A stretch of 64,000 bases of DNA from JAXGMQ01 sp040768585 (lineage in GTDB: Bacteria; Caldisericota; Caldisericia; JAAYUI01), in assembly GCA_040768585.1 (NCBI GenBank), contig JAXGMQ010000001.1:310001-374000 (forward strand), given 5' to 3'. Each line of letters starts with the position of its first letter. Within the stretch, counting starts at the first letter, position 1. Of this stretch, positions 8,820-18,992 are shown in pieces. A program made the position numbers and the translations under genes. A model generated the notes under the pieces. The model saw nothing but the letters and a program-made list of their open reading frames with translations, ran no database searches and was not told where the DNA came from.

Positions 8820-11800
8820 ATGAGAAAAATCGCATCTATCGCTATTGGTTTGTTGTTGTTAATGTCGTCATACACACCTCTCTCAAGTGTTATGACCCCC
8901 AGTGTTTCGGCACAATCTGGTTTTACACTGAACGCCGAGGCAGGGAATGGTGTTGTGAGGCTCTGGTGGGACGAGGTTCCTGGAGCGAAACAAGGATACT
9001 ACCTCTACAGAGGTCCACAACCAGGTCAACAATACACAATGCCACTTACTGATTTCGGAATACTTGGCAACACATACTATGATAAGACCGTCGTGGTTAA
9101 TGAGAATTATTGTTACTACGCAACAGCAATTGACGAGAACGCAACCGAGTTTGATCGTTCTAATGAGGTGTGCGTCTCTGTAAAATCCGACCTTCCTGAG
9201 TTTGTCAATCCGTGCAAACTCGTGTTGGTTTTCACTGTCAATTCAGCCGAATACTTGGTAAATGGCGTTAAGAAAGTAATGTCCACACCATGTATAGTTC
9301 GGGATAACAGAACATATCTTCTGATTCGGTATGTTGCAGAGGAAGTCGGAGCGGAGGTCGGCTGGGTTGCATCCGAAAAGAAAGTAACAGTCAAATACAA
9401 GGACAAATTCATCGAGATGTGGATTGGTAAGTCTATCGCCAAAGTCAATGGTGTTGAGACGCCAATCGACCCGAACAATCCACGCGTCGTGCCTTTCATC
9501 GAACAGGGCAGAACCCATATTCCACTCCGATTCCCGGTCGAGTCATTCGGTGAGGGTGAGGTTAAATGGTTCGCCTCGACAAAGCAGGCTGTGCTTGAGT
9601 TTCCAGACCAGTGCGAGGAAACTCATGAAGGTGTTCTCACAAGATACTCTTCAGACTCAGGGCTTGGATTCTTGTTGGGATTTGATGGAGAACCATATCT
9701 GCTTGCAAATCTTAACAATCTCGAAAACGGCTTCAGACCAGAGATTGGCGATTGTCTGAGAGTGACTGGCAGGAACGATAATCCTGACTACCCTGGTTAC
9801 CTCTTCGCCAAAACAGCCGAACTGATCGAATGCCCAGATGACGGAACAAATTCATGGACAGGCAAAATCGCAGAAATCGACTGTGAAAGGGGACTTGTCA
9901 AGTTTGTCGATGAAGATGGAAACACACAAACAATCATCATTCCACAGGAGATGGCGCATCTTCGAAAGTACTGCTACACACTAGCCGTTGGGCAGTGCAT
10001 CATTGTGAATGGAACAATCGTTATTCCAACGACAACCACCGCAGCACTCCCCTATATCAATCCATATAGCATTGAGATCATTGAGTGCCCTGGAGAAACG
10101 CCCGAGTATGAGTGTGATGGCGACTGGTTCTCAGGGAAAATTATCTCAATAAACTGCCTGGATGCTGTTGCAACCGTCAAATTGCTAAGCGGGATGGAAG
10201 TTGACGTAAATCTTCCCGATGATGCTGATTGCGGCAAACTTGATATCGGGTGGTGTGTGAGATTCTGTGGTAACAGAATAGCAACAAACGTTATCAATGC
10301 AGCAATCTTCAAGGCATTCCCCTGCCAGGAAGAGGTTTGTGATGGTGAACTCTTCAGAGGCAAGGTGTTGGGGGTCAACTGCGACGCTAACACCCTTAAG
10401 ATTGAACAGGGAACAACATACATCGAGTTTGATATCACAGGTTTAGACTGTGAGGAAATTAAGGGCTTCAAGTGCGTTGAGGTTTGTGCAATCAAAACCC
10501 AGTCTGGAACAGCATTAACTCACGTTGCCTGGAAGTGGGTTGCCTCCAAGGTGACAGAGCTTGATGAGAGTGAGTGCGAAGATTCATGCGATGGTAGAAT
10601 CATCCAGGGAAAGGTAAAAAGGATTGACTGCGACAAAGGCACAATCCTCATTACCGACCTGAACGCAGGTAATTCAGTCAAGATATGGTTCACTGACAGA
10701 AAGATTTGTTCTCTCAAGGCTGATACCTGTATTGAGGTGTGCCTTGAATCAAACGCAAACAAACTGACAGCAAAGAGTGTCAAGGTAATCGATTGCCCGA
10801 ATGAGTGCGATGGCAGACTCCTGACAGGCACACTAACCGAAGTTGAGCCAAATAGGTCAAAACTCAAAATCGCAGGAACCGACAAGGAAGTCGAGTTCAA
10901 GCTTCAAGGCAACCAATACAGGGAATTAAAGGTAGGACTTTGTATAGAAGGTTGTTTCAAACTTGAGGTTGGCGGCAGCCTGAGGCTCGAATGGTTTGAG
11001 ATTCTTGACACAAAAGCATGCGACGACACAGGCATCGACGACGATTGCAATCGAACGATCAAAGGTGTCGTTAAGTACCTGGGTTGCAGAGAAGACGACA
11101 AGATAGAGCTAGAGATCGACGGAAAGACTCAAACATTCCTCTCCAAGGGAGTTGAAACCTGCCAGGGATTTGAGGTAGGAGATTGCGTCGAGGCTTGCAT
11201 TAAGGATATCGTCGGGGCACCTTCAATGATCCTTTCGATGAAAAAGCTAGACGCAAGTGAGTGTAAACCAGAGGAAAAGGTTTGCGATGGGCTTGAGATG
11301 ATTGTCCATGTGCTAGACACCAACTGCGATGCCAACAGCATAAAGATAAAAATCATCGAGGCCCTCTTTGGCAAGGGGATGGTACTCGAAATTTCGCTTG
11401 ACGGCACGGACATTTTGTGCGAACAAATCGAAAAAAACAGCTGCCTGAGAGTGTGCGGTAAAATGAAGGGAATGTCTGATTTCGAGCTCATCTGGTGGGA
11501 AGAGATTCCGCCAGAGAAGTGCGGAATCGAAGAAGAACCAGAGTGCGACGAGGTGGTTGTAGGTACTATCAAATACCTCGGCTGCCGCGAAGACGACAAG
11601 ATTGAGCTAGAGGTGGATGGAGTTCTCACAACATATCTGTCAAAGGGAGTCGAAACCTGCCAGGGATTTGAAATTGGCGACTGTGTTGAGGCTTGCATCA
11701 AAAAAATTGCAGGCGCACCGCCTGTCATCCTCTACATGAAGAAACTCGACCCTTCGGAGTGCGGGTCTACTGAGCCTGAGTGTGAGAGAACCGAGATTGG

Positions 11801-14800
11801 AAAAATAGTTGAACTTGGATGCACCGCATACGGCTACGTGAAGATTGAAACTCAGGAAACGACAAAGGAACACATAGTCAGAGATATCGACGTGTGCGAG
11901 GATTTCGCTGTTGGCGATTGTGTAATCCTTTGCTTTATCACAGATGCAAACGGCAGAGAAATTGTGGATTGGATGGACAAGCTCCCACCAGCAAGGTGTG
12001 AAGAACTCTCAGATTGTGAACCATCTATCAAGCTCAAGGTTCAAAACGTTTGGTGCGAAAACCGCTACATCGAAGGAATCAAGGTTCCAGAGACCCAACC
12101 GCCAACGCCTATAACAATCAGATTCGATGACAGCAATGCTGATTTGTTCTGCCAAATCGAAGAAGGTAGCTGTATAGAGGTCTGTTACAACATTGGCGAT
12201 TTTGGCGGAACCTGGGGTATCTCATGGAAGGAGATCGAGTGCCCAGAATCGTTCGATTGTGATGGAATTACATTGATCGGCGAGATAATGGAGATTGACT
12301 GTTACAACCTGACAGCCAAAGTCCACACAACAGGCGGTCTGTTTGAAATTTCAGTTGCATCCGAAATCTGCAGATCAATTCAACCAGGCTGCTACATGCT
12401 CTGTGTTGTATCTGATGACGAAACAAACATCAAAATCGCAAAGGCTGTTCCACTTCCAGACTCAGAATGTCCATTACCAGCAATCTGTCTGAGTAAAGTT
12501 GTAACAGGTGAGATTCTAGCGCTCTACTGCGATATGGGAATCATCAAGGTTGACACAGCAAATGGAACACTTGCAATCCGAATCAACCCGGGTGACTGCA
12601 GATTACTCAAGCTTGGACAGTGTGTCGATGTGTGCGTCAAAGAATCGGCTGATGGAGAACTTGAGGCTGAGTGGATTACTGTCAACGACCCAACAAAGTG
12701 CGAGGGTGAGTGCAGAGAGATCAGAGGCACAGTCGAAAGAGTAGACTACGGCATTGGTCTCATAACAATCTCTGGTGTTTCTGGCACAACACACATCCTG
12801 GCTGAAATTGAAGATGAATCGATAAAAGAGGGTGACTGCATAGTCGCTTGCGTGCTTCCGGGTGAGGAGAACAGACCGCTAAAGGCTGTCTGGGTAAAGG
12901 TACTATCAAAAGAGGAATGCCAGGAGGAGAACGCCTGCGACGACATCATTCAGGTGAAGGTCGATAACGTCTGGTGCGAAAACCGTTACATCGAGGGTAT
13001 GGAGATTCTAACAGTCGAAGCACGTTCTCCAATGCCAGTTAAGATTCACTTTGAATCAGGCGTCTTCTGCCGCATGCAAGCCGGCAGGTGCTATGAAGTA
13101 TGTGTCAAGTATGACGACGACGGCGTGATGTGGGGTGTTGAATATCGCCAAATCAACTGCGGTGACGAAGCCGATTGCGAATATGGCTACACCCAAACAA
13201 GGGTCAGAAAAACAGACTGTGACCAAGGAATTGTTTATCTTGAGATAGATGGCGAGATAGTAAAAGTCTCCGTTAGACCAGAGATTTGCGACAGACTTGA
13301 GGTAGGCATGTGCCTTGAGGTTTGCCTCGGTCACGATGAGGATGGAAGACTCACCATCCTCGACTACAAGCTACTTCCAGAGGACGAGTGTCCCGGCGCT
13401 CCCTGCGATGGCGGAAGATGGCTCAGTGGCAAGGTAATCACAATGGATTCCGACGATGTCAATCATGGAATCCTATTCATGCTCTACGGATTCAGCGAAG
13501 AGATGTTCTACGAGGTTGACCAGCGCATGGGGCTCCTTCCATTCAATGAGGGTGATTGCGTAAAGGTTTGCGTCAAATACGACGCATCAATCGGAAAACT
13601 CGTGGTCGAAAAACTCGTTAGATTACCAGACAATGCGTGTCCTGACACATGTGATGGCGAGTTACTCCGAGGGATAATCCACCGAATTGACTGTGAAAAT
13701 GGGATTCTAGCAGTAAGGCGCGAGGGTTCGCTCTGGTCATTCAGAGTATCGCCAGAGCTTTGCAAGAGATTCAGAGAGGGTGACTGCATCGTTGCCTGTG
13801 GCACCTGGCAGGAAGAGACGGGCATCTTTGTGACATCCTGGGTGAAGAAATTGCCAGCAAGATTGTGCGGAGTTTCCTGCGAAGGAAAGGTGGCAGAGGG
13901 TCAGATTCTTGACATCGACTACACCAACTCAACCATGAAAATCCAGGTTGACTCAACTGAGATTCTTGTCTCGTTCCCAAATTCAGATCTCTCTGACCTC
14001 AAACCAACACTCTGTGTCAAATTCTGTTTTGACCGAAACCCCGAAACAGAAACATTTGTTGGTTCGTGGTTTGAGGTGGTTGACTGCGTGCCAGAAACAC
14101 CTTGTGAGTTCAATAAGTACAAGGCAATCATTGCCAACAATCCTTGCGAGGATGGTCACCTGTTTGTTTGGGTGAACGGCAATAGGTTTGAGGTGGTTGG
14201 CGTTGACTTCATGCCTGATTGTGAGATGTTCATGCGCAGTAAGTGTGTAGAAATCTGCGGTCAATTCTCACAGGCACTTGGTACTCTTACCCACGCTGTG
14301 CCTATCGTCATTGAGGCGACATCCATCTCAATCCTTCCTGATGAGGAGTGCGACTACCCAACCGACGTGTGGGTGGGAGTACTCACCGAGATTGGAGAAC
14401 TTGGACAAGCTGTAATCTCAAGAGATGGAGCATACTTCTCGATTCAATTGCCGGAAGAATCGCTTGAGACAGTAGAAGAGGGGATGTGCGTAAAAGCTGG
14501 CGGTAGATGGATTGACGCCAGGCAGATATTCGTAGCCAACTGGGTCAAACCACTCCCACCAGAGGAGTGCAGGGAGTGTGACGGATTTGAGACCGATGTG
14601 AACCTCGTCGACCTCAACTGCGATGAGGCAATTGGATACGCAGTCAAAGATGGTTTCCTCGTTAAGGTTACATTCGAAAATCCTGAAATTTGCGCAAAAA
14701 TCCTTACGAGCGCTTTCTCTCCAATCAGATTCCCTCTGTGTGTCAGTTTGTGTGGAGAGTTTGACGAGGATGGTATGGTATTTATCGCCAAAGACGCCAG

Positions 14801-17800
14801 ACTTGAACCGCAGAGTGAGTGTGTCAGTGTTTGCGCTGGTCCAAGCTTTACCGGCAAGGTTGTCGAAATTGGCGAGGATGGCAAGCTCCTGAAACTCGAC
14901 TATACAAACGGAGACGACTCATACCCAGAGTATCTGAGAATCCCTCCATACCTTAGCTTTGTTGAGGGTCAATGTATCAAGGTGTGCACTCAGCCAATGT
15001 CAAACTATGACGCAATGGTTGATATGCCGTGGTATCCGCTCATCGTCTGGAGCCAAAACCTCCCACCGGAGGTCTGTGGAGAACTTGCATGCGAGGGTGA
15101 GACGGTCAGAGGCACTGTCACAATGAAGGATTGTGAGAATGGTTACGTGTACGCAACTCTAACCGATGGCAGCTCCGTCAAGTTCTCAATTGATCCTGCA
15201 CTTTGCACTGACCTTATTGAGGGTAATTGTCATGACTTCTGCGTTGTGTGGACTGACAATCTTGAGGACAGAATTGTAAGTTTCGAGCATGTGTCAGAAG
15301 GCGCTTGTGGTCAGCTTTGCAGGACTGTCAGGGCAAAGGTTGCCAAGGTTTATTGCGGCGAGGACTCAGTCACGGTCAGGTGTGTCTCAGAGCTTGGACA
15401 ACACACCTTGAGGCTCTATGGAGCGGACTGTGACAAATACTCCAATGCAACATGCATTGAGTTCTGTCTCCTTATCAGGGGTGGCGAGGTCACAAACGAG
15501 CTGGTTGGTGGCGTGACCGTGCTTCGACCTGAGGAGTGCGGAGAGACTGAAGGGTGCGAGAACGGCGAGTATTGGAATATTGAGTTCGCAAGCATCGACT
15601 GCTCAACGGGCAATGTTGTAATCAACAACGACGGTCACTATATGAAAGCCAAATTCGCCAACACAGACGATTGCAAAAAGGTGACAGAAGGCTTCTGCTA
15701 CAAAGTTTGTGTCACATACTCAAACAGGATTCTCTACCTCTCCGATCCAGTTGAGAACGAGGATGATAACGAGTGCGCCTATGAGTGTTTCCTGGTTGTG
15801 GTCAAAGAAGTGAGTTGCAACAAGAGACACGTCAAGGGCGAGATATACAGCGGTGGAGAGCTTAACATCATGCTCCCGAAATACTTCGACTGCGCAGGTC
15901 TTGCTGTTGGAGACTGTTTGGAGGTTTGTGGCAAAATCAACGACTGGGGAGTAACAGCACAATTTGCCCAGGAGATTAAGTGTCCGTCGAGAGAAACTGT
16001 CAAGTTTGAAGGCAAAATTTCAAGTCAGCAGTGTGATGAAAAGCTCATTTATGTCACAGCTGGCAAAACTCGCTACCTTGTAATGATTCCAGATGATATC
16101 GACTGTTCCAAGCTCAAGGTGGGACTCTGCGTTGTTGTTGAAGGATACATCCCAAACACAGAGTACAAGAATGAGATAACCGCAACTTCCATTAAGATTG
16201 TCGATTGCCCAACAACAGAGCAAACCTGGAATGGAGTTGTCACGAGACCTTACTGCATTGAGGGTATCCTCTACTGCGAGGTTGCAGACAAGACCTGCCT
16301 TGTTTATGTGCCAGAGAGTATAAAATGCGAGGCCTTTGCAAAGGGTGACTGTGTCACGATAAAGGGTAAGTACAACCAGTATTCGACCAGTGAATCACCT
16401 ATGATTGACGCAAGCTCAATCACCAAGGTTGACTGCCCAGAAGACCTTGAAGAGTTTGATATGATCGTATTTGACACCTTCTGCAGTTCAGAGTTCCAAT
16501 ACTACATCGCAAGACAACAGACGACCTTCTACCCAGTCTATCTGCCAAGTGGATTCGACTGCAGCAGCATCAAGCCTGGTGACTGTATAAAAGTCAAAGG
16601 GCTCAAAAAAAGCAGCTCAACTGGCATTACAACAACAGCAACGTATCACATCGAGGCTCGCTCCATCACAAAGATGAATTGTGAGAGCTATGGCCCATAT
16701 TCAGGAGTTGTGACGGGTAAGTATTGCAGCAACAGATACTTGAAGGTTAGGTACTTCTCAACTGAATATATTTTCTTCTACCCAAAGAGCTTCAACTGCG
16801 ATGCGATACAGGTTGGAAACTGCATTTCCTTCACTGGTGTTATCTGGACAAAGGGTTATATCGATGTAACATCGGTGCAAAAGGTTGATTGCCCGCAGAA
16901 GGAAGAAACACACACAATCTTTATCGTTAAGATTGACTGCACAAACAAAAAAGTAACGGGCGTAGAGGGAAAGAAAACATACATCGTCAACCTTCCTCGC
17001 AGCTTCAAGTGTGAATCGTTGAAGGTCGGAACGTGTCTTGAGGCAACAGGTGTTGTTAAAAATGACAGTGCACTCGTCCTCTCAACCCCATCAATCGACG
17101 CCACAAGCTCGAGTGTAGTTTCTTGCGGTAGACAGATGACAGCGACTGTCAAAATCAAAGAGGTCAAATGCTCTGTAATAGGCGGTGTTCAATTCCTGAT
17201 TGTTGAATACAACAACAAGAGCTACTACCTCTTCTTCACATCCAGCTATGCCTGCACCAGATTCAAAGAAGACACCTGCTACGAGGTGCTGGGATACTTC
17301 GACAATAACAACAACTACATACACGCAACCTCTCTCAAGCAGGTAAATTGTCCGGTCCCAGAATCAACAGTTTATGGTATCGTGCTGTCAACCTACTGTG
17401 ACGCCAAATATCCATATGCCTACATTTCAATCAACGGAGTGACCTACACAGTCACCCTCCAAAAGAAGACGGATTGCACATCGCTCTCCGTTGGCTCCTG
17501 TGTAATGATTAAAGGTGTTGTGGATACAAGCGGTAGAATTCCAACAATAGGGGCAAGTTCTGTTACCAAAATAAAGACATGTCCGACTTTCAAATTCACA
17601 ATAAAGATCACAAATGTCGACACGAAAACAGAGAAGGTCAGTGGTTATATCGGAAAGTATTCATCGTACTGGACATGGAAGATGCCAAGAGGCACCAGCT
17701 TATCAAGTTTGAAGGTGGGTAGTTGTTACAGCATTACAGCAACTCCGGTTGTATCGAGTAAGACCTCCTACCTGAGCATCACATCTGCATCACCTGTCAG

Positions 17801-17810
17801 GTGTCCATAG
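8820..17810 (+). CDS. Giant secreted protein: FN3-like and stalk domains plus about 35 cysteine-rich beta-barrel-like repeats
   Basis: 2,996 residues from ATG 8820 (AGGAGG 7 nt upstream; an in-frame TTG at 8814 is only 1 nt from that site). Residues 1-30 form a signal peptide. Residues about 32-125 resemble a fibronectin-III domain (VRLWWDEVPGAKQGYYLYRG). About 130-265 form a copper-amine-oxidase-N-like stalk domain (RTYLLIRYVAEEVGAEVGW, then RTHIPLRFPVESFGEGEVKW); this is not an enzyme. From about 267 to the end I count 35 repeats of about 75 residues with the plan C-D-G / G-x-V-xx-I-D-C / short strands / C-xx-L-x-V-G-x-C-xx-V-C / strands / D-xx-E-C. The strand pattern resembles small OB-like/DUF5666 barrels. 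Repeats 1-27 mostly carry the VC cysteine; 28-35 replace it. No membrane anchor or sorting motif is seen at the C-terminus. Function is unknown; a surface fibre or sheath is likely. Confidence 0.85.
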   Translation: MRKIASIAIGLLLLMSSYTPLSSVMTPSVSAQSGFTLNAEAGNGVVRLWWDEVPGAKQGYYLYRGPQPGQQYTMPLTDFGILGNTYYDKTVVVNENYCYYATAIDENATEFDRSNEVCVSVKSDLPEFVNPCKLVLVFTVNSAEYLVNGVKKVMSTPCIVRDNRTYLLIRYVAEEVGAEVGWVASEKKVTVKYKDKFIEMWIGKSIAKVNGVETPIDPNNPRVVPFIEQGRTHIPLRFPVESFGEGEVKWFASTKQAVLEFPDQCEETHEGVLTRYSSDSGLGFLLGFDGEPYLLANLNNLENGFRPEIGDCLRVTGRNDNPDYPGYLFAKTAELIECPDDGTNSWTGKIAEIDCERGLVKFVDEDGNTQTIIIPQEMAHLRKYCYTLAVGQCIIVNGTIVIPTTTTAALPYINPYSIEIIECPGETPEYECDGDWFSGKIISINCLDAVATVKLLSGMEVDVNLPDDADCGKLDIGWCVRFCGNRIATNVINAAIFKAFPCQEEVCDGELFRGKVLGVNCDANTLKIEQGTTYIEFDITGLDCEEIKGFKCVEVCAIKTQSGTALTHVAWKWVASKVTELDESECEDSCDGRIIQGKVKRIDCDKGTILITDLNAGNSVKIWFTDRKICSLKADTCIEVCLESNANKLTAKSVKVIDCPNECDGRLLTGTLTEVEPNRSKLKIAGTDKEVEFKLQGNQYRELKVGLCIEGCFKLEVGGSLRLEWFEILDTKACDDTGIDDDCNRTIKGVVKYLGCREDDKIELEIDGKTQTFLSKGVETCQGFEVGDCVEACIKDIVGAPSMILSMKKLDASECKPEEKVCDGLEMIVHVLDTNCDANSIKIKIIEALFGKGMVLEISLDGTDILCEQIEKNSCLRVCGKMKGMSDFELIWWEEIPPEKCGIEEEPECDEVVVGTIKYLGCREDDKIELEVDGVLTTYLSKGVETCQGFEIGDCVEACIKKIAGAPPVILYMKKLDPSECGSTEPECERTEIGKIVELGCTAYGYVKIETQETTKEHIVRDIDVCEDFAVGDCVILCFITDANGREIVDWMDKLPPARCEELSDCEPSIKLKVQNVWCENRYIEGIKVPETQPPTPITIRFDDSNADLFCQIEEGSCIEVCYNIGDFGGTWGISWKEIECPESFDCDGITLIGEIMEIDCYNLTAKVHTTGGLFEISVASEICRSIQPGCYMLCVVSDDETNIKIAKAVPLPDSECPLPAICLSKVVTGEILALYCDMGIIKVDTANGTLAIRINPGDCRLLKLGQCVDVCVKESADGELEAEWITVNDPTKCEGECREIRGTVERVDYGIGLITISGVSGTTHILAEIEDESIKEGDCIVACVLPGEENRPLKAVWVKVLSKEECQEENACDDIIQVKVDNVWCENRYIEGMEILTVEARSPMPVKIHFESGVFCRMQAGRCYEVCVKYDDDGVMWGVEYRQINCGDEADCEYGYTQTRVRKTDCDQGIVYLEIDGEIVKVSVRPEICDRLEVGMCLEVCLGHDEDGRLTILDYKLLPEDECPGAPCDGGRWLSGKVITMDSDDVNHGILFMLYGFSEEMFYEVDQRMGLLPFNEGDCVKVCVKYDASIGKLVVEKLVRLPDNACPDTCDGELLRGIIHRIDCENGILAVRREGSLWSFRVSPELCKRFREGDCIVACGTWQEETGIFVTSWVKKLPARLCGVSCEGKVAEGQILDIDYTNSTMKIQVDSTEILVSFPNSDLSDLKPTLCVKFCFDRNPETETFVGSWFEVVDCVPETPCEFNKYKAIIANNPCEDGHLFVWVNGNRFEVVGVDFMPDCEMFMRSKCVEICGQFSQALGTLTHAVPIVIEATSISILPDEECDYPTDVWVGVLTEIGELGQAVISRDGAYFSIQLPEESLETVEEGMCVKAGGRWIDARQIFVANWVKPLPPEECRECDGFETDVNLVDLNCDEAIGYAVKDGFLVKVTFENPEICAKILTSAFSPIRFPLCVSLCGEFDEDGMVFIAKDARLEPQSECVSVCAGPSFTGKVVEIGEDGKLLKLDYTNGDDSYPEYLRIPPYLSFVEGQCIKVCTQPMSNYDAMVDMPWYPLIVWSQNLPPEVCGELACEGETVRGTVTMKDCENGYVYATLTDGSSVKFSIDPALCTDLIEGNCHDFCVVWTDNLEDRIVSFEHVSEGACGQLCRTVRAKVAKVYCGEDSVTVRCVSELGQHTLRLYGADCDKYSNATCIEFCLLIRGGEVTNELVGGVTVLRPEECGETEGCENGEYWNIEFASIDCSTGNVVINNDGHYMKAKFANTDDCKKVTEGFCYKVCVTYSNRILYLSDPVENEDDNECAYECFLVVVKEVSCNKRHVKGEIYSGGELNIMLPKYFDCAGLAVGDCLEVCGKINDWGVTAQFAQEIKCPSRETVKFEGKISSQQCDEKLIYVTAGKTRYLVMIPDDIDCSKLKVGLCVVVEGYIPNTEYKNEITATSIKIVDCPTTEQTWNGVVTRPYCIEGILYCEVADKTCLVYVPESIKCEAFAKGDCVTIKGKYNQYSTSESPMIDASSITKVDCPEDLEEFDMIVFDTFCSSEFQYYIARQQTTFYPVYLPSGFDCSSIKPGDCIKVKGLKKSSSTGITTTATYHIEARSITKMNCESYGPYSGVVTGKYCSNRYLKVRYFSTEYIFFYPKSFNCDAIQVGNCISFTGVIWTKGYIDVTSVQKVDCPQKEETHTIFIVKIDCTNKKVTGVEGKKTYIVNLPRSFKCESLKVGTCLEATGVVKNDSALVLSTPSIDATSSSVVSCGRQMTATVKIKEVKCSVIGGVQFLIVEYNNKSYYLFFTSSYACTRFKEDTCYEVLGYFDNNNNYIHATSLKQVNCPVPESTVYGIVLSTYCDAKYPYAYISINGVTYTVTLQKKTDCTSLSVGSCVMIKGVVDTSGRIPTIGASSVTKIKTCPTFKFTIKITNVDTKTEKVSGYIGKYSSYWTWKMPRGTSLSSLKVGSCYSITATPVVSSKTSYLSITSASPVRCP
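9610..17807 (+). repeat. Tandem protein-repeat array, about 35 units of about 225 bp
   Basis: In-frame coding repeats within the giant gene, counted by eye from the recurring DC, VGxC and boundary CDG/EC positions. Most units are strongly diverged at DNA level, so the array is old. Two pairs are recent: units near 11046-11275 and 11545-11765 (both with GCREDDKIELE and KGVETCQGF), and units near 12015 and 12940 (both with VWCENRYIEG). The last eight units (from about 15990) form a separate subtype. Confidence 0.8.
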
Positions 17811-17833
17811 GTAGACGCTTGTAAATAAATGAC

Positions 17834-17882
17834 CAAGGGCTTGGAAGCCTAACGCTTCCAAGCCCTTGTATATAGGGTGTTT
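17834..17882 (+). terminator. Intrinsic terminator of the giant protein gene
   Basis: A perfect 15-bp stem (17834-17848 with 17854-17868, starting CAAGGGCTTGG) encloses a 5-nt loop CTAAC. A T-run follows about 10 nt later (GTGTTTTT). It sits 24 nt after the stop codon. Confidence 0.85.
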
Positions 17883-17990
17883 TTCTCATTTTATTTTGAA
17901 AATATCAAGCATATCTCCACCGTTTGACTTGTTAAACGACCGAATGTCTGTCATAATACCCGTGGTCTAACAAAATATCGGAGGTTTGCT

Positions 17991-18992
17991 GTGGCTCGAA
18001 TAGCAATAAACGGGTTCGGTAGAATCGGTCGTCAGGTTTTCAAAGCGTTGGTAGAATTCTTTCCAAATAGTGAGATTGTCGCAATCAACGATATCGCAAG
18101 CCCAGAAACACTCGCCCACCTTCTGCGTTTTGACAGCAATTATGGCAGATACAACAAGAGTGTGAGCGTATCAGACAAGGCTCTGATTGTTGACGGTAGA
18201 AAAATAACCTGTCTGCAGGAAAGAGACATCAACAGTCTTCCTTGGACAAAGTATGAAATCGACATTGTCATTGAAGCGTCGGGCATCTTCAAAGATAGGG
18301 ACAAGGCGGGACTTCACCTGAAAAATGGTGCCAAAAAGGTTCTTATCACGGCTCCCTCCAAAGACCCTGACCTCATGATTGTTCGCGGTGTAAATGACAG
18401 TATGTACGACCCAAGCAAGCATCATATCATTAGCAACGCATCCTGTACCACGAACTCGCTTGCGCCGGTTGTTAAGGTGCTAAACGATAAATTCAAGGTC
18501 GAATATGGCTTCATGACAACCATCCACTCCTATACAGGCGATCAACGCCTTCTCGATGCCCCACATGGTGATATGCGTCGCGCCAGAAACGCTGCAACTA
18601 ACATCGTTCCAACCTCAACGGGTGCTGCTGGCGCTGTAGCCAAGGTTATCCCAGAGCTTGCCGGTAAGCTCACAGGAATATCTGTGAGAGTGCCAACACA
18701 GGTTGTGAGTTTGACCGACTTCGTGTGTCAGGTTCAAGGTGACATCAGCGAGGATAGGGTAAACATTGAACTTGAGAGAGCGTGCAGAGAAGAAATGAAG
18801 GGAATTCTCAGCTACTCCGAGGAACCACTCGTATCAAGCGATTACATAGGTTCTCCATACTCTGGCGTTGTTGACGCACTCTCAACGATGGTTCTCGGTA
18901 CACACCTCGTTAAACTCTGCATCTGGTATGACAACGAGTGGGCGTATTCAATCCGCATTGCTGAAGTTGCCAACATGCTTCTTGGAGAGTGA
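17991..18992 (+). CDS. gap: Glyceraldehyde-3-phosphate dehydrogenase, type I
   Basis: 333 residues, the usual family length. It converts glyceraldehyde-3-phosphate, NAD and phosphate to 1,3-bisphosphoglycerate in glycolysis. The N-terminal nucleotide motif is INGFGRIGR, the catalytic cysteine (about residue 151) is in SNASCTTN, and the phosphate-site motifs HSYTGDQ and STGAAGA are intact. The start is GTG 17991, with GGAGG 6 nt upstream. A CATAAT box at 17952-17957 may be its -10, and TTGACT at 17934 is too close to pair with it. It is followed by pgk with a one-base overlap, so the two are coupled. Confidence 0.97.
   Translation: MARIAINGFGRIGRQVFKALVEFFPNSEIVAINDIASPETLAHLLRFDSNYGRYNKSVSVSDKALIVDGRKITCLQERDINSLPWTKYEIDIVIEASGIFKDRDKAGLHLKNGAKKVLITAPSKDPDLMIVRGVNDSMYDPSKHHIISNASCTTNSLAPVVKVLNDKFKVEYGFMTTIHSYTGDQRLLDAPHGDMRRARNAATNIVPTSTGAAGAVAKVIPELAGKLTGISVRVPTQVVSLTDFVCQVQGDISEDRVNIELERACREEMKGILSYSEEPLVSSDYIGSPYSGVVDALSTMVLGTHLVKLCIWYDNEWAYSIRIAEVANMLLGE

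Noticed and set aside
8820..9620. Copper amine oxidase enzyme
   Set aside because: Only the small N-terminal stalk-type domain is present, here and at 23370-23738. The catalytic domain and its topaquinone motif are absent.
9610..17807. Possible assembly artefact from repeats in the giant gene
   Set aside because: The units differ strongly from each other at DNA level and the frame is open for almost 9 kb, so collapse or false expansion is unlikely except at the two near-identical pairs.
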